Source: Comamonas sp. GB3 AK4-5 (GTDB taxonomy: Bacteria > Pseudomonadota > Gammaproteobacteria > Burkholderiales > Burkholderiaceae_C). Taken from it: a stretch of 64,000 nucleotides of DNA. Below the pieces are notes generated by a model, which saw only the letters and a list, made by a program, of their open reading frames with translations, was not told the DNA's origin and made no database searches. Positions 9,746 through 17,955 of the stretch are shown here, one piece after another (position 1 is the stretch's first letter; the number at the start of each line of letters is the position of its first letter). The stretch covers positions 4,712,001-4,776,000 of the forward strand of contig NZ_CP166730.1 of assembly GCF_041320665.1 (NCBI RefSeq), in the 5' to 3' direction. A program made the translations under genes and the position numbers.

Positions 9746-10162
9746 ATGCCGACGTATGAGTTTCAAGTGGAAGTCGACACCCAATACCTGCCCATGCAAT
9801 CCGATCCGGAGCAGGGGGTGTACCGCTTTGCCTACACCATCACCATCACCAACGCGGGCGACACGGCCGCGCAGTTGGTGGCGCGCGAATGGCACATCCA
9901 TGATGCCCGTGGGGGCGAGCAACAGGTGCGCGGCCTGGGGGTGGTGGGGCGCCAGCCTTTGCTGCAGCCCGGCGAGTCGCACCGCTACACCAGTGGCTGC
10001 GAGTTGCCCACGCCCCAGGGCAGCATGCATGGCAGCTATCTGTGCGTGGCTGAAGACGCGGAAATCTTCCACACGCCCATTCCCTTGTTCGTGCTGGACG
10101 CAGAAGACGCCAGTGACGGGTCTGCGCCCCTCACTTCGCCGCCATCACGCGTGCTGCACTGA
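9746..10162 (+). CDS. apaG: ApaG (Co2+/Mg2+ efflux protein-like, ApaG domain)
   Basis: 138 residues, slightly longer than the usual 124-130 because of a C-terminal tail rich in S and P. The ApaG domain is clear: an all-beta fold with FAYTITITNAGD, VAREWHIHDARG, VVGRQPLLQPGE, YTSGCELPTPQGSMHGSY and a final F-H-T-P-I-P-L-F. The ATG at 9746 is chosen because family members begin just before the F-x-V-x-V strand. Longer in-frame starts would run into the rpe promoter. ApaG is linked genetically to cobalt resistance, but its biochemical role is not settled. It is divergent from rpe and followed after 21 bases by the Gcr-type membrane protein. Confidence 0.93.
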   Translation: MPTYEFQVEVDTQYLPMQSDPEQGVYRFAYTITITNAGDTAAQLVAREWHIHDARGGEQQVRGLGVVGRQPLLQPGESHRYTSGCELPTPQGSMHGSYLCVAEDAEIFHTPIPLFVLDAEDASDGSAPLTSPPSRVLH

Positions 10163-10183
10163 CGCCACCATGCACTGGAACGC

Positions 10184-12148
10184 ATGAAGCGCAACACTTA
10201 CGACCTTCCCCGCCTGCTGGCGGAACTAGACCCCCATGCCGATCTGGCCCACCGCCATCTCTGGCTGATCCATGTGATTGACTGGGTGCGCGCCGCGCGC
10301 CCTTCCACCGAAGCTGCCGTGGAGCGGGTGCGCCTGCTGCTGGACGCCTTGGAGGCCGACCCCGACGCCGCCGCCCGGCTGCAGCTGTGGTGGCAGCACT
10401 GCATCAACACCGTGGACATCACCACGCTGCTGGCCGATTTTGGCTTTGCGCCCCGCACGGCCTTCTTCAGCGAAGTCACAGAGCGCCTGCGCTACAAGCT
10501 GCTGCCGCACACGCCGGAGACCATAGACGCCTCCGAGCTGTTCGTGCTGGCCCTGCACGATGATTTTGATGTGCGCTGGCTGCAGGCGCTGGACGAGCCT
10601 CTGCTGCTGCGCCTGTCCGCGCTGTTGCAGCCCGAGGGCAGCGCCGGCGCCGGCTTCTGGCAGCACGCGCTGCTGGGCGCCATCACCTATTGCGCAGGGC
10701 AGATTCTGTCCACCGGCTTTGCGCCCGAGCTGCGCTTGCGCATGAGCGAGGAGATTCGCGACGCCCAACCGTTTCACGCCCTGATCCACGACGTGGAGAG
10801 TCTGCGTGTGGAGGTGGTGCACGGCCTGCGCACACCGGACCGGCTGGAGCAGGCCGAGGCCCGCTTGCGCGAGCGTCTGGATGCCTGCCGCGCCGCCGTC
10901 GGCTCGGTGTATGCGCATTTCGCTTCCGAAGGCATTTCCGTGGGCCTGGTGTTCCGCCTGCGCCAGCTGCGCACCCGCATCGTGCGCGTGCGCCAGTTGC
11001 TGGACTGCTTGCTGTCCGAGCGCCCCCAACTGGAAGCCGCCCGCCTGCTGGCCGGCTTTGTCTCCGTGGGCCGCGACCGCCACAGCCTGCGGGCGCTGTA
11101 TGACGCCAACTCCTCGCTGCTGGCCGCCAAGATCACCGAGCGCAGCGCGGAAACCGGCGACCACTACATCACCCGCACCCCGCGTGAATACCTGGGCATG
11201 GTGCGCCGCGCCGCCGGCGGTGGCCTGGTCATGTCCCTCACCACGCTGATCAAGCTGCTGCTGCATGCCCTGGCACTGTCGGCCTTCTGGGGCGGGTTTA
11301 TTGCGGGCATCAACTACGCCCTCAGCTTTGTGCTGATCCAGCTGCTGCATTTCACCGTCGCTACCAAGCAGCCGGCCATGACGGCGCCCGCCATGGCAGC
11401 CAAGCTCAAGGACCTGGAAGCCAGCAACGCCGTCGAAGACTTCGTCGACGAGGTGGCCAACCTCACCCGCTCGCAGGTCGCCGCCATCCTGGGCAATGTG
11501 CTGGTGGTGGCACCGGCCGCCTTGGGCCTGTCGCTGCTGTACCTGCACCTGTGGGGCAAGACTCCGCTGGACGCCATCCACGCGGTGCAGACGCTGGACT
11601 CGCTCAGCCTGCTGGGCCCTTCGCTGCTGTTTGCCGCCTTCACCGGCGTGCTGCTGTATGCCAGCAGCATTCTGGGCGGCTGGGCCGAGAACTGGTTTGT
11701 GCTGCGGCGCATGGACTCGGCCATACGCTACAACCCCAGCATCACCCAATTGCTGGGCAGCCAGCGTGCACAGCGCTGGTCCGACTTCCTGCGCCAGAAC
11801 ATCTCGGGTTTTACCTCCAATATCTCGCTGGGCTTTATGCTGGGCCTCACGCCCGCGATTGCGGGGTTTTTCGGACTCGGCCTGGAAGTGCGCCATGTCA
11901 CACTGTCTTCAGGCCAGATCGGCGTGGCTACTGCCTCGCTGGGCCTGGAAGTGCTGCACCTGCCTGCCTTCTGGTGGGCCGTGGCCATGCTGCCATTCAA
12001 CGGCGCACTGAACGTGCTGGTCAGTTTCTCCCTGGCATTTCGCACCGCCTTGCGCGCACACAACGTCACAGGCAAGGAGCGTTCGCGCATTTATGCTGCC
12101 ATCCGCCATCGGCTGCGTACCCGGCCGTTGAGCTTCTTCACTCCCTGA
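10184..12148 (+). CDS. Gcr-type 'site-specific recombinase' family membrane protein
   Basis: The 654-residue protein resembles the betaproteobacterial family annotated as site-specific recombinase Gcr. The N-terminal half (to about residue 340) is helical and soluble-looking, with many Leu/Arg/Glu heptads. From about residue 345 there are several hydrophobic segments (for example LIKLLLHALALSAFWGGFIA, VLVVAPAALGLSLLYL and LLFAAFTGVLLYASSILGG), so it is an integral membrane protein. No tyrosine- or serine-recombinase catalytic motif is visible, so the historical name should not be read as demonstrated activity. The gene begins 21 bases after apaG and probably shares its transcript. Start ATG at 10184; an upstream ATG at 10169 runs into a stop. 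Confidence 0.8.
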   Translation: MKRNTYDLPRLLAELDPHADLAHRHLWLIHVIDWVRAARPSTEAAVERVRLLLDALEADPDAAARLQLWWQHCINTVDITTLLADFGFAPRTAFFSEVTERLRYKLLPHTPETIDASELFVLALHDDFDVRWLQALDEPLLLRLSALLQPEGSAGAGFWQHALLGAITYCAGQILSTGFAPELRLRMSEEIRDAQPFHALIHDVESLRVEVVHGLRTPDRLEQAEARLRERLDACRAAVGSVYAHFASEGISVGLVFRLRQLRTRIVRVRQLLDCLLSERPQLEAARLLAGFVSVGRDRHSLRALYDANSSLLAAKITERSAETGDHYITRTPREYLGMVRRAAGGGLVMSLTTLIKLLLHALALSAFWGGFIAGINYALSFVLIQLLHFTVATKQPAMTAPAMAAKLKDLEASNAVEDFVDEVANLTRSQVAAILGNVLVVAPAALGLSLLYLHLWGKTPLDAIHAVQTLDSLSLLGPSLLFAAFTGVLLYASSILGGWAENWFVLRRMDSAIRYNPSITQLLGSQRAQRWSDFLRQNISGFTSNISLGFMLGLTPAIAGFFGLGLEVRHVTLSSGQIGVATASLGLEVLHLPAFWWAVAMLPFNGALNVLVSFSLAFRTALRAHNVTGKERSRIYAAIRHRLRTRPLSFFTP

Positions 12149-12274
12149 CGTCGGCCATCGCCCTCTGCAGGAGGGCAGCGGCGGCCTTGCACCAGTGCGC
12201 TAGTTCATGGCGCCCACCGTGCTCCCTTGTGGGAGGGCGGCGGGCCCGGATACAACGACAACAAAGGAGGCGCC

Positions 12275-13552
12275 ATGGGCGACATGCTGAGTTTTTGGTC
12301 CCAGTGGCTGCGCCCCTCGGCGGGCCTGCCCACCGTGCAATGGGCCTTGCTGCTGGCCCTGGCCTCCATCGGCGGTTACTGGTGCCAGCGCTTCACAGGC
12401 GTGCCCAAGGTGGTGGGCTATGCCGTGGTCGGCACACTGGCCGGCCTACTGGGCATGACCGAGGCGCAATGGCCGCTGCACGGCCCCGTGCAATTCCTGT
12501 TGGAGCTGGGCGTGGCCGTGGTGCTGTTTGAATGCGGGGCACGCATCACGCTGCGCTGGTTTCGCCACAACCCCATGGTGCTGGTGCAAAGCGTGCTGGA
12601 GTCGGTGCTGACCTATGCGGCGGTCTACAGCACGCTGCGCTGGCTGGACATGCCGGCGGCAATCGCGGCATCGCTGGGCCTGATTGCCATGGCCTCTTCA
12701 CCGCTGCTGCTGCGCCGTGTCAGCGACGATATGCACGCCAGCGGACCGGTCACCGACCGCGCCATGGTGCTGGCCACGCTGTCCACGCTGTATGCGCTGA
12801 CGCTGGGCAGCGCCAAGGCGGAAATCTTTGCCCGCCCCAGCAATTCGCTGTTGGACGACCTCTCTCCCGTGCTGGTGGTGCTGGGCGTTTCGGTGCTGAT
12901 GGCCGCCGTGCTGGCAGGGCTGATACGCCTGTCGCTGCGGGTGATGAACCCCAGCAGCGAGAACACCTCCATCTTGATTCTGGCGCTGATTGCCGCCGCA
13001 TCGGCCGTGGCCGCCCACCTGGGGGGCTCGGCACCGCTGGCGGCGCTGCTGGCAGGCATGGTGCTCAAACAGCTGCACCCGCGCCCCTGGGTCTGGCCAC
13101 GCCAGTTGGGCACGGCCTCCAGTCTGCTGACCATGCTGAGCTTTGTGCTGGTGGCCAGCGTGTCCGCCAGCGCACCCTGGAACCTGTCGGTCACCGTGGC
13201 CGTTCTGGCCCTGGTGGCCGCACGGCTGCTGGCCAAGGCCGTGGGCGTGTCGCTGGGCAATATCGGCTCGGGCAGCAGCTGGCGCCAATCGGTCTGGGTG
13301 GCAGGTGCCATGGCCCCCATGTCCGCCGTGGCGCTGCTGCTGACCTCCCAATTCGCCCATGCCGCACCGGAGGCCGGGCAGCTGATTGCCAGCATCGCCC
13401 TGCCCGCCATCTTGCTGCTGGAGCTGGCCGGCGCCATGCTGGCCACGCTGTCCCTGTACCGCGCTGGCGAAGGCACGGGCTGGCGCGGTCTGCGGCGTAC
13501 CCCGTCGCGGCCTCCGGCTGCCACCACCGAAGGAGAGCGCGATGCCACTTGA
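12275..13552 (+). CDS. CPA2-type cation:proton antiporter (KefB-like)
   Basis: A 425-residue protein with about 12 hydrophobic segments and no cytosolic regulatory tail. Typical family motifs include [18 protein letters not shown] in the second segment and [15 protein letters not shown] in the third or fourth, followed by regularly spaced helices to [13 protein letters not shown]. It should exchange K+ or Na+ for protons across the inner membrane; the ion is not evident. The start at 12275 is preceded by an excellent Shine-Dalgarno AAAGGAGG, whereas a longer in-frame opening at 12227 has none. The stop lies inside the ybdK coding sequence (11-base overlap), so the two genes are translationally coupled. 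Confidence 0.87.
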   Translation: MGDMLSFWSQWLRPSAGLPTVQWALLLALASIGGYWCQRFTGVPKVVGYAVVGTLAGLLGMTEAQWPLHGPVQFLLELGVAVVLFECGARITLRWFRHNPMVLVQSVLESVLTYAAVYSTLRWLDMPAAIAASLGLIAMASSPLLLRRVSDDMHASGPVTDRAMVLATLSTLYALTLGSAKAEIFARPSNSLLDDLSPVLVVLGVSVLMAAVLAGLIRLSLRVMNPSSENTSILILALIAAASAVAAHLGGSAPLAALLAGMVLKQLHPRPWVWPRQLGTASSLLTMLSFVLVASVSASAPWNLSVTVAVLALVAARLLAKAVGVSLGNIGSGSSWRQSVWVAGAMAPMSAVALLLTSQFAHAAPEAGQLIASIALPAILLLELAGAMLATLSLYRAGEGTGWRGLRRTPSRPPAATTEGERDAT

Positions 13553-14663
13553 AGCCTTTCACCGCTCTGCGCCACTGACCCTGGGCGTGGAGCTGGAGTT
13601 GCAGCTGGTCAACACCCACGACTACGACCTGGCCCCCTACGCCGAAGACATGCTGCGCCTGATGCACAGGACACCGCTGCCCGGCTCCGTGGTGCCGGAG
13701 ATGACCAGCAGCATGATCGAAATCTCCACCGACATCTGCCACAGCGCGGCCGAGGTGCTGAGCCAGCTCTCGCCGATACGCGACGCCCTGGTCAAGAGCG
13801 CGGACAAGCTCAACATCGCCGTGATTGGCGGCGGCACCCACCCCTTCCAGCTGTGGCACCAGCAGCGCATCTACGACAAGCCACGCTTTCAGGAGCTGTC
13901 GGCGCTGTATGGCTATCTCTCCAAGCAATTCACCATCTTTGGCCAGCATGTGCACATCGGCTGCCCCGGCCCGGACGAAGCCCTGCTGATGCTGCACCGC
14001 ATGAGCCGCTACATCCCGCATTGCATTGCGCTGTCGGCCAGCAGCCCTTATGTGCAGGGCCAGGACACGGCCTTTGACTCGGCCCGACTGAACTCGGTGT
14101 TTGCCTTTCCGCTGTCGGGCCGCGCGCCCTGCCTGCTCACCTGGCAGGAATTCGAGCAGTACTTCGACAAGATGACCGCCACCGGCGTGGTCAAGAGCAT
14201 GAAGGACTTCTACTGGGACATACGCCCCAAGCCCGAGTTCGGCACCATCGAAATCCGCGTCTTCGACACCCCGCTGACCATTGAACGCGCCGCCGCCCTG
14301 GCCGGCTATGTGCAATCGCTGGCAGCCTGGTTCATCGACACCCAGCCCTTCACGCCGCAGGAAGACGACTACCTGGTCTATACCTACAACCGCTTCCAGG
14401 CCTGCCGCTTTGGCCTGGATGCGGTCTATGTGGACCCCGCCACCGGCGGCCACCTGCCGCTGGCCGAGCATATTCTGCAGACCATGGACCTGATTGCCCC
14501 GCAGGCCGAACGCCTGGGCGCCATGCCCGCGCTGCAGATGCTGCGCACCGACATCCAGCGCCGCCACAACGACGCCCGCTGGCTGCGCGAGCGCCAGCAG
14601 GACGAGCAGTTGCTGGCCGAAGTGGTGCGGCAAGCGGGATTGAGGTTTAGAGGCTCCCCCTGA
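13542..14663 (+). CDS. ybdK: YbdK-type carboxylate-amine ligase (GCS2 family)
   Basis: A 373-residue protein, the usual length for the GCS2/YbdK family of weak glutamate-cysteine-ligase-like enzymes. Signature parts: [12 protein letters not shown] near the N-terminus (metal- and ATP-binding Glu residues), [34 protein letters not shown], and [18 protein letters not shown], all expected in the active-site sheet. It should form a gamma-glutamyl-like amide with ATP, but its physiological substrate is unknown. Start ATG 13542, preceded by AGGAGAG, overlaps the antiporter 3' end. The TGA stop (14661-14663) lies inside copy A of a dispersed repeat, so the last codons come from the repeat junction. 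Confidence 0.93.
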   Translation: MPLEAFHRSAPLTLGVELELQLVNTHDYDLAPYAEDMLRLMHRTPLPGSVVPEMTSSMIEISTDICHSAAEVLSQLSPIRDALVKSADKLNIAVIGGGTHPFQLWHQQRIYDKPRFQELSALYGYLSKQFTIFGQHVHIGCPGPDEALLMLHRMSRYIPHCIALSASSPYVQGQDTAFDSARLNSVFAFPLSGRAPCLLTWQEFEQYFDKMTATGVVKSMKDFYWDIRPKPEFGTIEIRVFDTPLTIERAAALAGYVQSLAAWFIDTQPFTPQEDDYLVYTYNRFQACRFGLDAVYVDPATGGHLPLAEHILQTMDLIAPQAERLGAMPALQMLRTDIQRRHNDARWLRERQQDEQLLAEVVRQAGLRFRGSP

Positions 14664-14784
14664 GTCGCCTACGGCGCCTTCCCCCTCTCTGGCGCTGCGC
14701 GCCGGAGGGAGAGGCAGCCTCGCTGCCCCAGGCCTGGGACACGCCAGTTTTTTGCGCGCAGCCCTGGCGAAAGGGGCATGGCAT
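14656..14784 (+). repeat. Dispersed 3'-end repeat, copy A
   Basis: Begins CCCCCTGAG (14656-14664), then a palindromic segment with the family hallmark CTTCCCCCTCTCTGGCGC, GCGCCGGAGGG, and a distal part CCCTGGCGAAAGGGGCATGG shared with copy C. The TGA stop of ybdK is contained in the first nine bases. Other copies lie near 39692, 46631, 54639 and 58659, always just after a gene and in the same orientation relative to it. Confidence 0.8.
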
Positions 14785-14804
14785 GCGGCAGGGGAGTGCG
14801 CGCC

Positions 14805-14930
14805 CCTGTCTTGGGTGCTGCCCCCTCCCCCGCCGGGGGGAGGCAGGGATGGGACTTGGCTCCGGTATTTCTCCCTCGCCCCTTCGGGGAGAGGGCTGGG
14901 GTGAGGGGGCTCCCGCAAAAAAGCACCTCC
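14805..14930. repeat. GC-rich palindromic segments (REP-like)
   Basis: Two strong hairpin-forming sequences: CCCCTCCCCCGCCGGGGGGAGG (near 14820-14842) and CTCCCTCGCCCCTTCGGGGAGAGGG (near 14869-14895). Similar CTCCCTCGCCC...GGGAGAGGGTGAG pieces recur at 46790-46817, and this motif type is widespread between proteobacterial genes. Frames running through it are repeat-derived and not convincing genes. Confidence 0.6.
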
Positions 14931-15030
14931 GGCCTGGGCCAGGATTTCAAGCCAAATCCCCTGATTAGCTACATGCCTCAGATGAAGCCTCACTCCGAAT
15001 TGCGCTACTGCGCGGATATGACGTCCTGAG

Positions 15031-15665
15031 GCCGGGTCTCGCCCCGGCAGGCGAGGTACTTTTCTTGCTCGTGCAAGCAAAGTACCCAAAAGAACACGCC
15101 CCTACTGCCCATGTCCCTTCGCTTCGCTGCGGGCAAGCTCGGTGCTCGATCCCAGGGCGGTGCCGCAGAACTCGCGGCGCGGCTATGCCGCTCTGCTCAA
15201 ACATGCTGCGGCAAGCTTGACCACGAAGCAGCTGTGTCCTGCGGCACAGCTGCCCGCCCCGCGCTCTGCGCGCCGAGCCATGGGCAGAAGGGGAAAACGG
15301 GAACCGAATACCCGCCCTGCGCGGGCTGCGCTGTAGACGAGCCTTATCTCCAAACCCTCGACGCCTGGTGCTTCGCCACACTGCTGGCGCCGCGGCTCTT
15401 CCCCTTCTATACACGCCTGCGGCGCACAGCACACAGGGCCGCATGGCTGCCGTAGGACAGCCATGCTTCGTAGACTGACTTGCCGCGGCTGTTCGAGCGG
15501 AGCGCTGCAAGCGCGCAGCGAGTTTTGCGGCAGGCCCTGTGTGTTGGGTGGCGCAGGTTGCCCCAGCGCGACAGCGCAGGGGTCGGGGATAGCAAGGGCG
15601 TGTTCTTTGGCTCCTTTCTTGCACGAGCAAGAAAGGAGCTCGCCCGCCGGGGCGAACTCCCGGCT
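15031..15665. repeat. 635-bp element made of two imperfect inverted copies
   Basis: The left arm (15031-15110) and the right arm (15580-15665, reverse complement) share GCCGGG, CGCCCCGGC, GGCGAG, TTTCTTGCTCGTGCAAG and AAGAACACGCCC. Further in, both arms contain related GCCGCA-AACTCGC, TGCGGCAAG, GAAGCA and CTGCGGCA blocks, so the whole is two diverged copies head to head around about 15350. Each arm holds its own stem-loop; the right one is perfect over 13 bp (15610-15622 with 15627-15639). Short frames inside are low-complexity by-products of the repeat. No transposase, target duplication or gene was seen in the 1.1-kb gap 14664-15769. Confidence 0.75.
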
Positions 15666-15751
15666 TCGGAACATCACTTCACAACAGTGCCTGAGACAAG
15701 TATCCAATCAGGTCAAACCTTCTTGAAACCCTTTATACAAAAGCATGAGAA

Positions 15752-15768
15752 GCTCTTTTTTCAAGAGC
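15752..15768 (-). terminator. Possible weak terminator after the DMT exporter gene
   Basis: GCTCTT (15752-15757) pairs with AAGAGC (15763-15768) immediately after the leftward stop codon at 15770-15772. The stem is short and the T-run incomplete, so termination is only likely. The bases just beyond (15718-15745, CTTTATACAAAAGC) resemble the AGCTATC repeat family. Confidence 0.4.
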
Positions 15769-15769
15769 A

Positions 15770-16654
15770 TCAACGCACGGCCTCAATGGTCTTTTTCGGC
15801 CAGGTCGCCAACGCCAGCCCGGCCACCACCACCAAGGTGCCCCACACATCGCTGCCGCGCAAAGCGGTGCCAAACACCAGGGCCGACAGCACAATGCCAA
15901 AGACCGGATTGAGCAAATGAAAGCTGCTGGCCTGGGCCACGCCAATGCGGCGCAGCAGGGCCAGCCAGAGCAGGAAGTCGGCAATCGATACCAGCAGCAC
16001 CAGATGGGCAAAGGCCAACAGGTAGTCGGGGTGCTGCAAGGCGGAAAACGCCTGCGGCAGATGTGGTGCAAAAGGCAGCATGGCCAAAGCCCCCACCAGG
16101 TTTTGCAGGCCGTTGAGCAGCAGCGGATCATGCTGCGCAGCACGGCGCCGGTACCACACGGTGCTGGCGGCAAATGACAGGGTGCCCAGCAGCACCAGCA
16201 ACATGCCATAGGGCTCGGCGCCGCCCTGCATGCGTGCGGACAGCACCAGGTAGACGCCGCCAAAACCGGTGACCACGCCCGCCAGTTGCGGCCAGGTACA
16301 GCGGCTGCCGCTGATGACGGACAACGCAATGGCAAAGAACGGGGCGGTGGACACAATCAGTACCGTGGCCTCGGGCGACACCGTGCGCAGCCCAAGAAAA
16401 GACAGGCCCAGGTACAAGGCATTGTTGAAGACACCCAGCACCACCGCATTCGCCAACAGCGCCTGGCTGCGCCATGCAGCCGCAGGCCGCGTCCGCAATG
16501 CCCAGGCCAGCATCAGGCAACCGGCCACGGCAAAACGGGCGCACAGCAAGGACATGGGATCGATGTGGACCAAAGCCACTTTGCCGGCCACAAAGGCCGA
16601 GGCCCACAGCACACTGAACAGACTGCCCGCCCAAAAAATCGGCATCCGCTGCAT
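15770..16654 (-). CDS. EamA-family (DMT) transporter
   Basis: A 294-residue protein with ten hydrophobic segments in two EamA halves, typical of drug/metabolite transporters. The first half starts WAGSLFSVLWASAFVAGKVAL, with FARFAVAG-type R in helix 3 and TAPFFAIALS. The second half contains YGMLLVLLGTLSFAASTVWY, LLLVSIADFLLWLALLRR and LLNPVFGIVLSALVFG. It probably exports amino acids, nucleobases or similar small metabolites across the inner membrane; substrate unknown. The ATG at 16654 has a CCGGGGAG Shine-Dalgarno nine bases upstream; a second in-frame ATG lies three codons later. The longer open frame upstream is antisense to thiL and is not part of the gene. It is divergent from thiL, with a 196-base shared promoter region. 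Confidence 0.9.
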   Translation of the reverse strand: MQRMPIFWAGSLFSVLWASAFVAGKVALVHIDPMSLLCARFAVAGCLMLAWALRTRPAAAWRSQALLANAVVLGVFNNALYLGLSFLGLRTVSPEATVLIVSTAPFFAIALSVISGSRCTWPQLAGVVTGFGGVYLVLSARMQGGAEPYGMLLVLLGTLSFAASTVWYRRRAAQHDPLLLNGLQNLVGALAMLPFAPHLPQAFSALQHPDYLLAFAHLVLLVSIADFLLWLALLRRIGVAQASSFHLLNPVFGIVLSALVFGTALRGSDVWGTLVVVAGLALATWPKKTIEAVR

Positions 16655-16850
16655 AGGACGTACTCCCCGGTGCAAGCCAGGCTGCGCACCACCCGCAAGC
16701 TGCCCGCAACCCTTCATTGTGGGCAGCCAGGCGCGCAAAAGACAAGCGTGAAAAACCTGTGCCTGCGGCAAGCCCAGGTTGATGCCACCGCGCCGAAGCC
16801 GCCGCACAAAACCCCGACAATCCGGGGCTTGTGCTTGGAGGACATAGCCC

Positions 16851-17828
16851 GTGGGTGAATTCGATCTGATCCGCCGTTTTTTCCAGCGCCCCGTGCGCCG
16901 CGCCGCCTTGGGCGTGGGCGATGACTGCGCGCTGCTGGCGCCCGCGCCCGGCATGCAGCTGGCCGTGTCCTGCGACATGCTGGTAGAGGGCCGGCATTTT
17001 TTTGCCGATGTGGAGCCGCGCCTGCTGGGCCACAAGGCCCTGGCCGTCAACCTCAGCGATCTGGCCGCCAGCGGCACCGCGCCCCTGGCCTTTACGCTGG
17101 CCCTGTCGCTGCCCCGTGCCGATGAGGCATGGTGCGCCGCCTTTGCCCAGGGCCTGCTGGCCCTGGCCGACCAGCATGACTGCGAGCTCATAGGCGGCGA
17201 CACCACGGCCGGGCCGCTGAATATCTGCATCACCGTCTTTGGGGAAGTGCCCAGCGGCCAGGCCCTGCTGCGCAGCGGCGCACGGGCGGGGGATGACATC
17301 TGGGTCAGCGGCCATCTGGGCGACGCCCGCCTCGCGCTGGAGGCACTGCTGGACCAACACCCGCTGCCCCCAGATTTGCTGGCCGCCACCCGCACGCGGC
17401 TGGAAGCGCCCACGCCCCGCGTGGCTCTGGGTCTGGCGCTGCGCGGCATTGCCAGCAGCGCGCTGGACGTGAGCGACGGCCTGCTGGGTGACCTGGGCCA
17501 TATCCTGAAAGCCAGCGGCGTGGGCGCCTGCATAGACTGCAGCCTGACTACGCCTTTGATAGCGGCCTACGCAGACATACAGCGTTCCGACACCATTTTT
17601 GACCGTGATTTCCTGCGCCTGTGCACCCTGGCAGGTGGCGATGATTACGAGCTGTGCTTTACCGCCCCGGCAGCGGCCCGCGCAGCCGTGCTGCAGGCCG
17701 GCGCCAGCAGCGCCACCCCCGTGACGCGCATAGGCCGCATCGAGGCCGAACCCGGCCTGCGGGTGGTCGATGGCGAAGGCCTGCCGGTGACCACACGGTT
17801 CGCCTCCTTCGACCATTTCGCGGGTTGA
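16851..17828 (+). CDS. thiL: Thiamine-monophosphate kinase
   Basis: A 325-residue enzyme that phosphorylates thiamine monophosphate to the diphosphate cofactor, the last step of thiamine biosynthesis. Motifs: GEFDLIRRFF at the start, VGDDCALL (metal-binding Asp pair), NLSDLAASG, GGDTTAGP, an ATP-binding SGHLGDARLALE, ALDVSDGLLGDLGHI, and GGDDYELCFT. GTG start at 16851, chosen because TTGGAGG precedes it at suitable spacing and the family begins GEF-x-L/I-I. In many relatives thiL is followed directly by pgpA; here a large TerD-like gene sits between them. The cofactor is needed by transketolase, encoded at the right end. Confidence 0.96.
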   Translation: MGEFDLIRRFFQRPVRRAALGVGDDCALLAPAPGMQLAVSCDMLVEGRHFFADVEPRLLGHKALAVNLSDLAASGTAPLAFTLALSLPRADEAWCAAFAQGLLALADQHDCELIGGDTTAGPLNICITVFGEVPSGQALLRSGARAGDDIWVSGHLGDARLALEALLDQHPLPPDLLAATRTRLEAPTPRVALGLALRGIASSALDVSDGLLGDLGHILKASGVGACIDCSLTTPLIAAYADIQRSDTIFDRDFLRLCTLAGGDDYELCFTAPAAARAAVLQAGASSATPVTRIGRIEAEPGLRVVDGEGLPVTTRFASFDHFAG

Positions 17829-17955
17829 AACCCTCTATGATGCGAATGGGTGGCTATGCAGATCCTTCCTTCTCACTCTTTTGAAATCTAGGGTCTGCGC
17901 TCTCCATCCTCTTGATATGGGCGCGTGCAGCAATGCAGGCGCTCTTTTTTTTGCC

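Noticed and set aside
10226..11896. Leftward 556-codon frame antisense to the Gcr-type gene
   Set aside because: Extreme Gln/Gly/Ala/His composition without fold or family; codon pattern is a shadow of the plus-strand gene.
12227..12274. Upstream start for the antiporter
   Set aside because: The in-frame opening at 12227 would translate through the strong AAAGGAGG Shine-Dalgarno that serves the ATG at 12275.
15111..15726. Several 60-150 codon frames inside the inverted-repeat element
   Set aside because: They consist of Ala/Arg/Cys-rich repeat translation on both strands and mirror each other through the palindrome; none has a start signal.
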